From an uncultured Bacteroidales bacterium (GTDB lineage: Bacteria > Bacteroidota > Bacteroidia > Bacteroidales > Marinilabiliaceae), in the NCBI GenBank assembly GCA_945607565.1, contig CALYZD010000011.1:1-41827 (forward strand): a stretch of DNA of 41,827 nucleotides, read 5' to 3'. Below the pieces are notes generated by a model. The model made no database searches and was not told the DNA's origin. It was given only the letters and a program-made list of their open reading frames with translations. The translations under genes were made by a program, and so were the position numbers. Position 1 is the first letter of the stretch; each line of letters starts with the position of its first letter. Shown piece by piece: positions 29,116 through 36,474 of the stretch.

Positions 29116-31554
29116 CTATTTCTGCGGCTCAAGGGCCGCGTCGAGCACGTCGCCTATCATCTTCACAAAGTGGAAGTTCAGGCCCTTGACGTATATTTCC
29201 TTTATTTCGTCAATGTCCTTCCGGTTCTCCTCCGACAGGATGATGTCGGTTATGCCGGCGCGCTTGGCGGCAAGTATCTTCTCCTTGATGCCGCCCACCG
29301 GCAGCACCTTGCCGCGCAGCGTTATCTCGCCCGTCATGGCCAGACGCTTGCGGACCTTGCGGTGCGTCAGGGCCGACACGATGGAGGTCGTCATGGTCAC
29401 GCCGGCCGAGGGCCCGTCTTTGGGGATGGCGCCTTCGGGCACGTGTATGTGGAAATTGTTGTTCTCGAAGTCGTCGGGCTTCAGGCCGTATCTGTCGGCA
29501 TGGGCGCGCACGTATTCGAGCGCTATCACGGCCGACTCCTTCATCACGTCGCCCAGGTTGCCGGTCAGCGTCAGCTTGCCGCCCTTGCCCGCGCTGACGC
29601 TCGTCTCCACAAACAGTATCTCGCCGCCCACGGCCGTCCAGGCCAGGCCCGTGACCACGCCGGGTATGTTGTCGTCTTCCCAGATGTCGTGCGAATAGCG
29701 TTCCTTGCCGAGGAGCTCCATGACCATGGCCTGCGTCAGGGCCTTCTTGACATGCTTGCCGCAGGCTTCCTTCAGGGCCACCTTGCGGCAGATGGCGGCC
29801 AGCGTCTTGTCGAGCTCGCGCACGCCCGATTCGCGCGTATATTTTTCAATCAGATACGACATCACCTTCTTGCTCATCGTGACGGTGTCGCGCTTCAGGC
29901 CGTGGTTGACCAGCTGCTTGGGCAGCAGATGCTTGGTGGCGATTTCCACCTTCTCTTCGAGCAGATAGCCCGACACGTCGATGAGCTCCATGCGGTCGAG
30001 CAGCGGGGCCTGTATGTTGCTGATGTTGTTGGCCGTGGCGATGAACAGGACCTTCGACAGGTCGTAGTCGATTTCCAGATAATTGTCGTGGAAGGCCGAG
30101 TTCTGTTCGGGATCGAGCACCTCGAGCAGGGCCGACGACGGGTCGCCGTTGTAGCTGCTGCTCAGCTTGTCGATTTCGTCGAGAATGAACACGGGGTTGG
30201 ACGTGCCGGCCTTTTCGATGCCCTGAATGATGCGTCCAGGCATGGCGCCGACGTAGGTCTTGCGGTGGCCGCGTATCTCCGACTCGCCATGCACTCCGCC
30301 CAGCGACATCCTGACATATTTGCGCCCCAGGGCGTCGGCTATGCTCTTGCCCAGCGACGTCTTGCCCACGCCGGGAGGGCCGTAGAGGCAGAGGATGGGC
30401 GACTTGAGGTCGCCCTTGAGCTTGAGCACGGCCAGATATTCGAGGATGCGCTCCTTTACCTTGTCGAGGCCGAAGTGCGCGTGGTCCAGTATCTGCTTTG
30501 CCTTCTTCAGGTCAAAGACGTCGGTCGTCATCTCGTCCCACGGCAGGTCGAGCAGCGTCTCGAGGTAGGAATACTGCACCGAATATTCGCTCGCGTTCGG
30601 GTTGAGGCGCGTCAGCTTGTCGAGCTCACGGTCGAAATATTCGGCCACTTCGGCCGACCACTTCTTGTTTTCGGAGCGTGCCTTGAGCGAGTCAATCTCC
30701 TGATCCACAGGGTTGTCGCCCAGCTCGTCCTGAATGGCTCTGATCTGCTGCTGGAGCATGTATTCGCGCTGCTGCTGGTCGACGCCCTGCTTCACCTTGG
30801 CCTGGATATCTTTCTTCAGGTCGAGGAACTGCACCTCCTGCGACACCAGCCGCAGCAGCTCTATGCCGCGGTCGTAGACGCTGTCCATCTCCAGAACCCG
30901 CTGTTTGTCTTCGAGTTTGAGGTCGATATTGGATGCGATGAAGTTGAGCAGAAAAGCGCCGCTGTCGATGTTCTTGACGGCAAACGAGGCCTCGGGCGGC
31001 ACCGCTCCCGACTCTTTGATCAGTCGCGAAGCCATGTCCTTGAGCGAGCTGCACAGCGCCCCGAACTCCGTCTCCCTGTTCTGGCCCTCGGGCGGCACCT
31101 CGTTGAGCAGCGTCACCGAGGCGAACAGATAGGGCTCGGTCTGCTTCTGCTCGTCGAGATGGACGCGCGCGCGGCCCTGCAGGATGACCGACGTGGAGCC
31201 GTCGGGCATTTCGAGCACCTTGAGCACCCGCGCCAGCGTGCCGACCTCGTGCAGGTCCGACAGCTCGGGCGACTCCACTTCGGAGTCCTTCTGCATCGAC
31301 GCCGCAAAAAGGCCGTTGCTCTTGTCCATGTCGCGTATCAGCGCCAGCGACGACTCGCGCCCGATGCTGACCGGCAGCACCACGCCCGGAAACAGGATTG
31401 CGTTGCGCAGCGTCAGAATCGGAATCGAATCCGGAATGTCGTTCTGCCGGAGGCTGTCTCCGTCCGAATAGTCGTCGAGCTGGACCACCTCCGAACGGTA
31501 CGACTGCGACGGTATGGCTATTATATTCTTAATTGATAACTTGTAATCACTCAT
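29116..31554 (-). CDS. lon: ATP-dependent protease Lon
   Basis: Lon degrades misfolded and selected regulatory proteins. In order: the N-terminal LON substrate domain (ILTLRNAILFPGVVLPVSIG at about residue 45), a coiled-coil region, the AAA+ module with GPPGVGKTSLG and VFILDEIDKL, and the serine-lysine protease with Ser716 in KDGPSAGVTM and Lys759 in GGIKEK, the usual 43 residues apart. Length is 812 residues. It follows clpX by 155 bases. That gap holds two copies of TTGGCAC but no clear TAnnTTTG promoter. A long open frame on the other strand over this gene is a composition effect. Confidence 0.98.
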   Translation of the reverse strand: MSDYKLSIKNIIAIPSQSYRSEVVQLDDYSDGDSLRQNDIPDSIPILTLRNAILFPGVVLPVSIGRESSLALIRDMDKSNGLFAASMQKDSEVESPELSDLHEVGTLARVLKVLEMPDGSTSVILQGRARVHLDEQKQTEPYLFASVTLLNEVPPEGQNRETEFGALCSSLKDMASRLIKESGAVPPEASFAVKNIDSGAFLLNFIASNIDLKLEDKQRVLEMDSVYDRGIELLRLVSQEVQFLDLKKDIQAKVKQGVDQQQREYMLQQQIRAIQDELGDNPVDQEIDSLKARSENKKWSAEVAEYFDRELDKLTRLNPNASEYSVQYSYLETLLDLPWDEMTTDVFDLKKAKQILDHAHFGLDKVKERILEYLAVLKLKGDLKSPILCLYGPPGVGKTSLGKSIADALGRKYVRMSLGGVHGESEIRGHRKTYVGAMPGRIIQGIEKAGTSNPVFILDEIDKLSSSYNGDPSSALLEVLDPEQNSAFHDNYLEIDYDLSKVLFIATANNISNIQAPLLDRMELIDVSGYLLEEKVEIATKHLLPKQLVNHGLKRDTVTMSKKVMSYLIEKYTRESGVRELDKTLAAICRKVALKEACGKHVKKALTQAMVMELLGKERYSHDIWEDDNIPGVVTGLAWTAVGGEILFVETSVSAGKGGKLTLTGNLGDVMKESAVIALEYVRAHADRYGLKPDDFENNNFHIHVPEGAIPKDGPSAGVTMTTSIVSALTHRKVRKRLAMTGEITLRGKVLPVGGIKEKILAAKRAGITDIILSEENRKDIDEIKEIYVKGLNFHFVKMIGDVLDAALEPQK

Positions 31555-31630
31555 GTTCTATTGGTATAATGAATTAGCGAACTCGGCAATTATGGCAGTC
31601 GGAGCCACCTTGCCATTCTGATGTCGCGCT

Positions 31631-31649
31631 GTGCCAATCATTGTGCCAA
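31631..31649 (-). repeat. Direct repeat upstream of lon
   Basis: TTGGCAC occurs twice on the minus strand (31649-31643 and 31637-31631) with a five-base gap, about 80 bases before the lon start. It could be a regulator site, but it is short enough to be chance. Confidence 0.35.
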
Positions 31650-31709
31650 AATCAACGATCGCTGCGATTCATGCTCAAATACAGATATGCGCGTGCCATG
31701 CGTCATGTT

Positions 31710-32933
31710 TCATGACAGGGCGAGCCGCTTCATGCTGACATGGCTCAGCTGCTCGCGGGCGTAGTCCAGAGTTATCTCAACCTTTCTGGCATCGCTCGAC
31801 GGCGATTCGAACATCTTCTCCATCATTATCGTTTCGCATATCGACCTCAGGCCGCGCGCGCCCACCTTGAACTCGACCGCCTTGTCGACGATGAATTCGA
31901 GCACTTCGGGTTCGAACTCGAGCGTCTTGCCGTCGATTTCGAAGATCTTGGTGTACTGCTTTATCAGTGAGTTCTTGGGCTCGGTCAGAATCTTGCGCAG
32001 AGTGTCGCGGTCGAGCGGGTCGAGGTGGGTGAGCACCGGCAGTCGGCCTATTATTTCCGGAATCAGTCCGAAAGCCTTCAGGTCCTGCGGGGCCACGTAC
32101 TGCAGCAGATTGTCCATGTCGACGGCGTCTTTGGTCTTGGCCGCGCCGTAGCCCACCATGCGGGTGTTGAGGCGCTGGGCTATCTTGGTGGTGATGCCGT
32201 CGAATGCGCCGCCGCAGATGAAGAGGATGTCGGTGGTGTTGACCTGAATCATCTTCTGGTCGGGGTGCTTGCGGCCGCCTTGGGGCGGCACGTTGACCAC
32301 CGAGCCTTCGAGCAGCTTGAGCAGGCCCTGCTGCACGCCCTCGCCCGACACGTCGCGGGTTATCGAGGGATTGTCGCTCTTGCGGGCTATCTTGTCTATC
32401 TCGTCGATGAAGACGATGCCCTTTTCGGCGGCGTCGACGTTGTAGTCGGCCACCTGCAGCAGGCGCGTCAGGATGCTTTCGATGTCTTCGCCCACATATC
32501 CGGCCTCGGTCAGCACCGTGGCATCGACGATGGTGAAGGGCACGTTGAGCAGCCGCGCTATGGTGCGTGCCAGCAGGGTCTTGCCGGTGCCGGTCTCGCC
32601 CACCATCACTATGTTCGATTTCTCTATTTCGACGTCGGCACGCTCGCGCTTCTGCGTCAGGCGCTTGTAGTGGTTATAGACGGCCACCGACAGGAATCGC
32701 TTGGCTTCGTCCTGGCCTATCACGTATTCGTCGAGATAGGCCTTGATTTCCTTGGGAGTCTTCAGGCTCAGGTTTTTGACCTCAAACTTGCCGCTGTTCT
32801 GCATTTCCTCGGCTACCATGCGTCCGGCCTGGGTGGCGCATTCGTCGCAGATGCAGCCCGACATTCCGGAAATCAGCATCGACACCTCGCTGCGCGGGCG
32901 GCCGCAGAATGAGCATCTGTCGTGATCTTTCAT
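31710..32933 (-). CDS. clpX: ClpX, ATPase subunit of the ClpXP protease
   Basis: ClpX unfolds substrates and feeds them to ClpP. The N-terminal zinc-binding domain has C7, C10, C29 and C32 (CSFCGRP and CICDEC). The AAA+ module follows with [24 protein letters not shown] and the sensor region. Length is 407 residues. It follows clpP by 102 bases and precedes lon by 155 bases. The stop codon lies inside a short inverted repeat (31702-31716, GTCATG/CATGAC) without a T-run. Confidence 0.98.
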   Translation of the reverse strand: MKDHDRCSFCGRPRSEVSMLISGMSGCICDECATQAGRMVAEEMQNSGKFEVKNLSLKTPKEIKAYLDEYVIGQDEAKRFLSVAVYNHYKRLTQKRERADVEIEKSNIVMVGETGTGKTLLARTIARLLNVPFTIVDATVLTEAGYVGEDIESILTRLLQVADYNVDAAEKGIVFIDEIDKIARKSDNPSITRDVSGEGVQQGLLKLLEGSVVNVPPQGGRKHPDQKMIQVNTTDILFICGGAFDGITTKIAQRLNTRMVGYGAAKTKDAVDMDNLLQYVAPQDLKAFGLIPEIIGRLPVLTHLDPLDRDTLRKILTEPKNSLIKQYTKIFEIDGKTLEFEPEVLEFIVDKAVEFKVGARGLRSICETIMMEKMFESPSSDARKVEITLDYAREQLSHVSMKRLALS

Positions 32934-32975
32934 CAGTTATTCTTCGGTTGATGGTGAATCTTTTGTCTTCTTAAC

Positions 32976-33013
32976 ACAAAATGCAGGGCTCGCCGCAAAG
33001 CCAAGTCCTGCAT
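32976..33013 (-). terminator. Weak hairpin/terminator between clpP and clpX
   Basis: ATGCAGG (32981-32987) and CCTGCAT (33007-33013) form a 7-bp outer stem, with AGCC/GGCT able to pair inside. On the minus strand TTTTG follows. The short T-run suggests partial readthrough into clpX. Confidence 0.5.
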
Positions 33014-33035
33014 AGTTTCTCCGAGCAGAGCGATG

Positions 33036-33713
33036 TCACTTCTTTTCGCGAATCAGCACTTCGTCTATCATGCCGTATTCCTTTGCCTCCTCGGCTATCA
33101 TCCAGTAGTCGCGGTCGGAATCCTTTTCGATTCTCTTGTACGGATTGCCCGAATGCTCTGCTATGATGGTGTAGAGTTCCTTCTTGAGTTTCTGTATCTC
33201 GCGTGCCGTGATCTCGATGTCCGATGCCTGACCTTGCGCGCCGCCCATCGGCTGGTGAATCATGACGCGCGAGTGCCTAAGCGCCGAGCGCTTGCCCTTG
33301 GCTCCGGCCACCAGCAGCACGGCCGCCATCGACGCCGCCATGCCCGTGCAGATGGTGGCCACGTCGGAGGTGATGTACTGCATCGTGTCGTAGATGCCCA
33401 GCCCGGCATAGACAGAGCCGCCCGGCGAGTTGATGTAGATCGAGATGTCTTTCGACGAGTCGGCCGACTCGAGATAGAGCAGCTGCGCCTGGACGATGTT
33501 GGCCACATAGTCGTCGACCGGCACGCCGAGGAAGATGATGCGGTCCATCATCAGACGCGAAAACACGTCCATGCTGGCCACGTTCAGCTGGCGCTCCTCG
33601 ATGATTGTCGGAGATATGTAGCTGTCGGTCACCGATGTGTAGTGGTCGAACAGGTTGCCGCTTATCCCCTGGTGCTTGACGGCAAACTTCCTGAAGTCTT
33701 TGGGATCGAACAT
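33036..33713 (-). CDS. clpP: ClpP, proteolytic subunit of ClpXP
   Basis: A serine protease that forms the degradation chamber. The catalytic triad is Ser128 (GMAASMA), His153 (VMIHQP) and Asp202, with the same spacing as in Escherichia coli Clp[20 protein letters not shown] is the oxyanion-side motif. Length is 225 residues; the N-terminal region before about residue 35 is a little longer than the minimal form and may include a propeptide. It lies between tig and clpX, the common tig-clpP-clpX order. Confidence 0.98.
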   Translation of the reverse strand: MFDPKDFRKFAVKHQGISGNLFDHYTSVTDSYISPTIIEERQLNVASMDVFSRLMMDRIIFLGVPVDDYVANIVQAQLLYLESADSSKDISIYINSPGGSVYAGLGIYDTMQYITSDVATICTGMAASMAAVLLVAGAKGKRSALRHSRVMIHQPMGGAQGQASDIEITAREIQKLKKELYTIIAEHSGNPYKRIEKDSDRDYWMIAEEAKEYGMIDEVLIREKK

Positions 33714-33735
33714 GGTTCTGAAAACGGTATTTTAA

Positions 33736-33791
33736 GACGCCGGAAGGCTGCGGCCGGACGCCGTTGCCCGGCCGCAGTCCCGGTGTGCGTC
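33736..33791 (-). terminator. Strong hairpin between tig and clpP
   Basis: CTGCGGCCGG (33748-33757) and CCGGCCGCAG (33768-33777) pair perfectly, and flanking GACGC/GCGTC and CCGG/CCGG extend the stem with a bulge. The minus strand continues TTAAAAT, a poor T-run, so it may be an attenuator or RNA-processing site rather than a full terminator. Confidence 0.6.
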
Positions 33792-33798
33792 TCGTTGG

Positions 33799-35133
33799 TT
33801 ATTGTTTGTTGGCAAACAGTGCCTCGAACGCTTCGCGGCTGACCGTCTGAGGCTGGAGCGTCACCTTGCCCTTGACGAAGTCGACGGCCGCCTCGGTGGC
33901 ATAGCCGTCAGAGAGCTGGCGCACCTGCTCCTCGTTCTTGAGCATGTCGGCGGCATAGCGCTCCACCATGGGCTCGAACTGCGACACGCCGAAGCGCATG
34001 AAGTGGCTGCGGACGGTCTTCTTGGCATATTCCTCCAGTCCGGCGCGTTCCATCTTGATGTCGTTCTTGCGGATGATGCTGTCGCGGACAATCTTCCAGC
34101 GCAGGTCTTCGAGGAACTTGGGCATCTCGCTCTCGAGCAGCTCGGGAGTGAACTTCTCGTTGGTGCTGTTGATGGCGGTCAGCCAGCGCTTCAGGAAGGC
34201 CTCGGGCAGCGACATGTCGGCCAGCTTGACCAGCTGCTCGCGTGCGTCGACGATGAAGCGGTAGTCCTGCGAGCCGGCGTTCTCGGCCTCGATTGTCTCC
34301 CTGACCTTGGCGCGGAACTCGTCGGCCGACTTGACGGCGTCCTTGCCGAACACCTGGTCGAAGAGCTCCTGATTCAGCTCGGCGTCGCGATATTCGGTGA
34401 TGTCGCCGATAGTGGCCTGCAGCTCGCCCTCGATTTTGGCGGCCTCGCCCTTGCTCAGCTTGAGCAGGCCTGCCAGTTCGTCACCGAAAGTCTTCTGGCC
34501 GTCGAAGGTCACCACTTCGCCCTGCTTCTTGCCGACGAAGGCGGCGCGTGCTGCCTCGTCCTTGATCTGATTGGGGCTGAACGATGCAGACTCGGCCACC
34601 ACACCGTCGGCGTTCGACACCGAGCACTTGACGAACGAGGTCTCGGAGATGGCCTCGACCTTGTCGGCCGTGGCGTGCTGCGAGGTGATGAGGCCTATGC
34701 GGTCGTTCACCTGGTCGTCGGTCACTTCGATGGTGTAGCTTGGGATGGTTATCTTGTCGTTGATGTCAAGATTGATTTCCGGTGTGAGGGCGATGTCGAA
34801 CTTGAACTCGAACTCTTCGTTGTCGGCATCGAAGTCAATCGTCTTCATGTCGGCCGAGGGGAGAGGCTCGCCGATGATGTCGAGCTTGTTGTCGCGGATG
34901 TAGTTCATCAGCGATTCGCCCACCAGCTTGTCGACCTGCTCGACCAGAGCCCGTTTGCCAAACATCTTCCTGACCATGGATGCCGGGACGTGTCCCGGGC
35001 GGAAACCGGGGATGGATGCGGTCTTGCGGTATTGCTTCAAAACCTCTTCGACCTTCGGCTCATAGTCGGCCTTGCTTATTTTCAGTGTCACTACTGCATT
35101 CAGAGCGTCAATGTTTTCTTGCGAAATGTTCAT
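33799..35133 (-). CDS. tig: Trigger factor, ribosome-associated chaperone
   Basis: Trigger factor binds nascent chains at the ribosome exit. The N-terminal ribosome-binding domain holds the GFRPGHVPASMVRKMFGK loop, the Bacteroidota version of the GFRxGxxP signature. A peptidyl-prolyl isomerase-like domain follows near the middle (VGKKQGEVVTFDG), then a long helical C-terminal domain. Length is 444 residues. It starts the tig-clpP-clpX-lon series. Between it and the upstream tRNA gene is a terminator, so it needs its own promoter in 35134-35202, where I do not see a clear consensus. Confidence 0.96.
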   Translation of the reverse strand: MNISQENIDALNAVVTLKISKADYEPKVEEVLKQYRKTASIPGFRPGHVPASMVRKMFGKRALVEQVDKLVGESLMNYIRDNKLDIIGEPLPSADMKTIDFDADNEEFEFKFDIALTPEINLDINDKITIPSYTIEVTDDQVNDRIGLITSQHATADKVEAISETSFVKCSVSNADGVVAESASFSPNQIKDEAARAAFVGKKQGEVVTFDGQKTFGDELAGLLKLSKGEAAKIEGELQATIGDITEYRDAELNQELFDQVFGKDAVKSADEFRAKVRETIEAENAGSQDYRFIVDAREQLVKLADMSLPEAFLKRWLTAINSTNEKFTPELLESEMPKFLEDLRWKIVRDSIIRKNDIKMERAGLEEYAKKTVRSHFMRFGVSQFEPMVERYAADMLKNEEQVRQLSDGYATEAAVDFVKGKVTLQPQTVSREAFEALFANKQ

Positions 35134-35202
35134 TTTTTGACTCGATAGATTAATATGAATGTTTTATTTACCTTTTGTTTCTGACCGTGTGTCGTGCTCT
35201 AC

Positions 35203-35234
35203 AAAAAAAACGCCGTATGCTTATCGCACCGGCG
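35203..35234 (-). terminator. Terminator of tRNA-Leu
   Basis: CGCCG (35211-35215) and CGGCG (35230-35234) form a short stem on the minus strand, followed by eight T. It is 25 bases past the tRNA 3' end. Confidence 0.65.
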
Positions 35235-35258
35235 GCTCTCATAAGCTTAATTGGCTTG

Positions 35259-35340
35259 TGCGGATGAAGGGACTCGAACCCCCACGCCTCTCGGCTCCAG
35301 ATCCTAAGTCTGGCGCGGCTACCAATTACGCCACATCCGC
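35259..35340 (-). tRNA. tRNA-Leu (anticodon UAG)
   Basis: The acceptor arm GCGGATG pairs with CATCCGC; the anticodon stem CCAGA/TCTGG encloses CTTAGGA, giving anticodon TAG, which reads CUN leucine codons. There is a long class II variable arm and a T-loop of the form GTTCGAGTC. The 82-base gene does not encode the CCA tail (the next bases are CAA). Confidence 0.95.
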
Positions 35341-35356
35341 ATCGAAAATTGCGGTG

Positions 35357-35388
35357 CAAAATAAACGCTAATTATCAACATTTGCAAA
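35357..35388 (-). promoter_or_regulatory. tRNA-Leu promoter
   Basis: On the minus strand TTTG (35388-35385), a 20-base spacer and TTATTTTG (35364-35357; one mismatch to TAnnTTTG) place the transcript start about 10 bases before the mature tRNA. Confidence 0.65.
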
Positions 35389-35395
35389 CGTTGAT
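35374..35395. repeat. 22-bp near-perfect palindrome centred on the tRNA-Leu -33 element
   Basis: ATCAACATTTG is followed directly by CAAACGTTGAT; 20 of 22 positions are symmetric. The centre TTTGCAAA contains the promoter's -33 TTTG, an operator-like position. Confidence 0.6.
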
Positions 35396-35428
35396 TCCGT
35401 TTTTTTGAGACTGAGGGTCAACCCTCTG

Positions 35429-36235
35429 TCACAGTTTGGCATACGACACTTGCGAGGCTCTTTCGCGGGGCGCGTCGTCGGGCGAAAAAGTGCGCCGGCG
35501 CAGCACGAAATCGTGGCCCAGATAGCGCCGCTTCACCTCCGGATCTTCGGCCAGTTCTTCGGCCGTGCCCTTGCGTAAGAGCGTGCCGTCGACCTGCACG
35601 TAGGCGCGGTCGCAGATGGCGAGGGTCTCGTGCACGTTGTGGTCGGTTATCATTATGCCTATGTTCTTGTATTTGAGCTTGGCCACAATCTCCTGAATGT
35701 CGTGGACGGCAATCGGGTCGACGCCGGCAAAGGGCTCGTCGAGCAGGATGAACTTGGGGTTGATGGCCAGGGCGCGCGCTATCTCGGTGCGCCGGCGCTC
35801 GCCGCCCGAGAGCTGGATGCCGAGGCTCTTGCGGACGTGCCCGAGGCTGAACTCTTCGATGAGCTCTTCGAGGCGCTGCTTCTGATAGTCCTTGGGGAAC
35901 TTGGTCATCTCGAGCACCGAGAGGATGTTGTTCTCTACCGTCATCTTGCGGAACACCGACGCCTCCTGGGCCAAGTAGCCCACGCCGCACTGCGCGCGCC
36001 GGTAGACGGGATATTTGGTGATGTCGACGTCGTTGAGGAAGATGCGGCCCTCGTTGGGCGTGATGAGCCCCACCACCATGTAGAAGGTCGTGGTCTTGCC
36101 GGCACCGTTGGGCCCCAGCAGGCCCACAATCTCGCCCTGCTCCACACTGACTGACGAGCCACGCACCACGGTGCGGCTGCCGTATCGCTTGACCAGATTC
36201 TCGGTGTGCAGCACCGTGCGTTCAGCGTTTTCCAT
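35429..36235 (-). CDS. lptB: LptB, ATP-binding subunit of the LPS export ABC transporter
   Basis: LptB powers extraction of lipopolysaccharide from the inner membrane with LptFG. Walker A is [10 protein letters not shown] (Lys47), the signature is [15 protein letters not shown], and Walker B is [13 protein letters not shown], with the following switch histidine in [29 protein letters not shown] is the LptB-type Q-loop region. Length is 268 residues from the ATG at 36235; the frame opens 38 codons earlier, but a promoter lies inside that stretch. LptF, LptG and LptC are not in the window. The C-terminal end carries a charged tail. Confidence 0.95.
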   Translation of the reverse strand: MENAERTVLHTENLVKRYGSRTVVRGSSVSVEQGEIVGLLGPNGAGKTTTFYMVVGLITPNEGRIFLNDVDITKYPVYRRAQCGVGYLAQEASVFRKMTVENNILSVLEMTKFPKDYQKQRLEELIEEFSLGHVRKSLGIQLSGGERRRTEIARALAINPKFILLDEPFAGVDPIAVHDIQEIVAKLKYKNIGIMITDHNVHETLAICDRAYVQVDGTLLRKGTAEELAEDPEVKRRYLGHDFVLRRRTFSPDDAPRERASQVSYAKL

Positions 36236-36268
36236 TTTCGAATCGAAGATATTGATGATTAACGCCCG

Positions 36269-36299
36269 CAAAAGTAACAATAATCCACTAACCGCCAAC
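36269..36299 (-). promoter_or_regulatory. lptB promoter
   Basis: GTTG (36299-36296), a 19-base spacer and TACTTTTG (36276-36269, exact TAnnTTTG) on the minus strand give a leader of roughly 27 bases to the ATG at 36235. Confidence 0.7.
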
Positions 36300-36399
36300 C
36301 GCCCGCCGCCGCCCGTGCACCATGCGCGCACGGCGGGGCGCGGAGCCACAAATTGTACTTTTTAACACGGCAAAAGGCAAATATTTTGCAACTATGAGT

Positions 36400-36407
36400 T
36401 ATATTTG
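36400..36407 (+). promoter_or_regulatory. Candidate -7 element of recQ
   Basis: TATATTTG is an exact TAnnTTTG match. A TTTG at 36385-36388 is too close to serve as its -33. Transcription from here would start near 36414, which excludes an upstream GTG at 36409 and supports the recQ ATG at 36475. Confidence 0.45.
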
Positions 36408-36422
36408 AGTGTCAATAACAAC

Positions 36423-36447
36423 CGAAGCCTCGCGCACCGAGGCTTCG
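36423..36447 (+). ncRNA. Hairpin in the recQ leader
   Basis: CGAAGCCTCG (36423-36432) and CGAGGCTTCG (36438-36447) form a perfect 10-bp stem with the loop CGCAC. No strong T-run follows on either strand, so it looks like a leader structure rather than a terminator. It ends 27 bases before the recQ start codon. Confidence 0.6.
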
Positions 36448-36474
36448 TTCACCTTTAGGAACCTCATCGCAACC

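Noticed and set aside
29098-31536. An 812-codon open frame on the plus strand opposite lon
   Set aside because: The minus strand encodes Lon with all catalytic motifs. The opposite frame is rich in His, Arg, Val and Leu with no recognisable domain, as expected from GC-rich codon use.
31631-31648. A sigma-54-type promoter (TGGCAC-N5-TTGG) upstream of lon
   Set aside because: The -12 half lacks the required TTGC; the similarity arises from a simple direct repeat of TTGGCAC.
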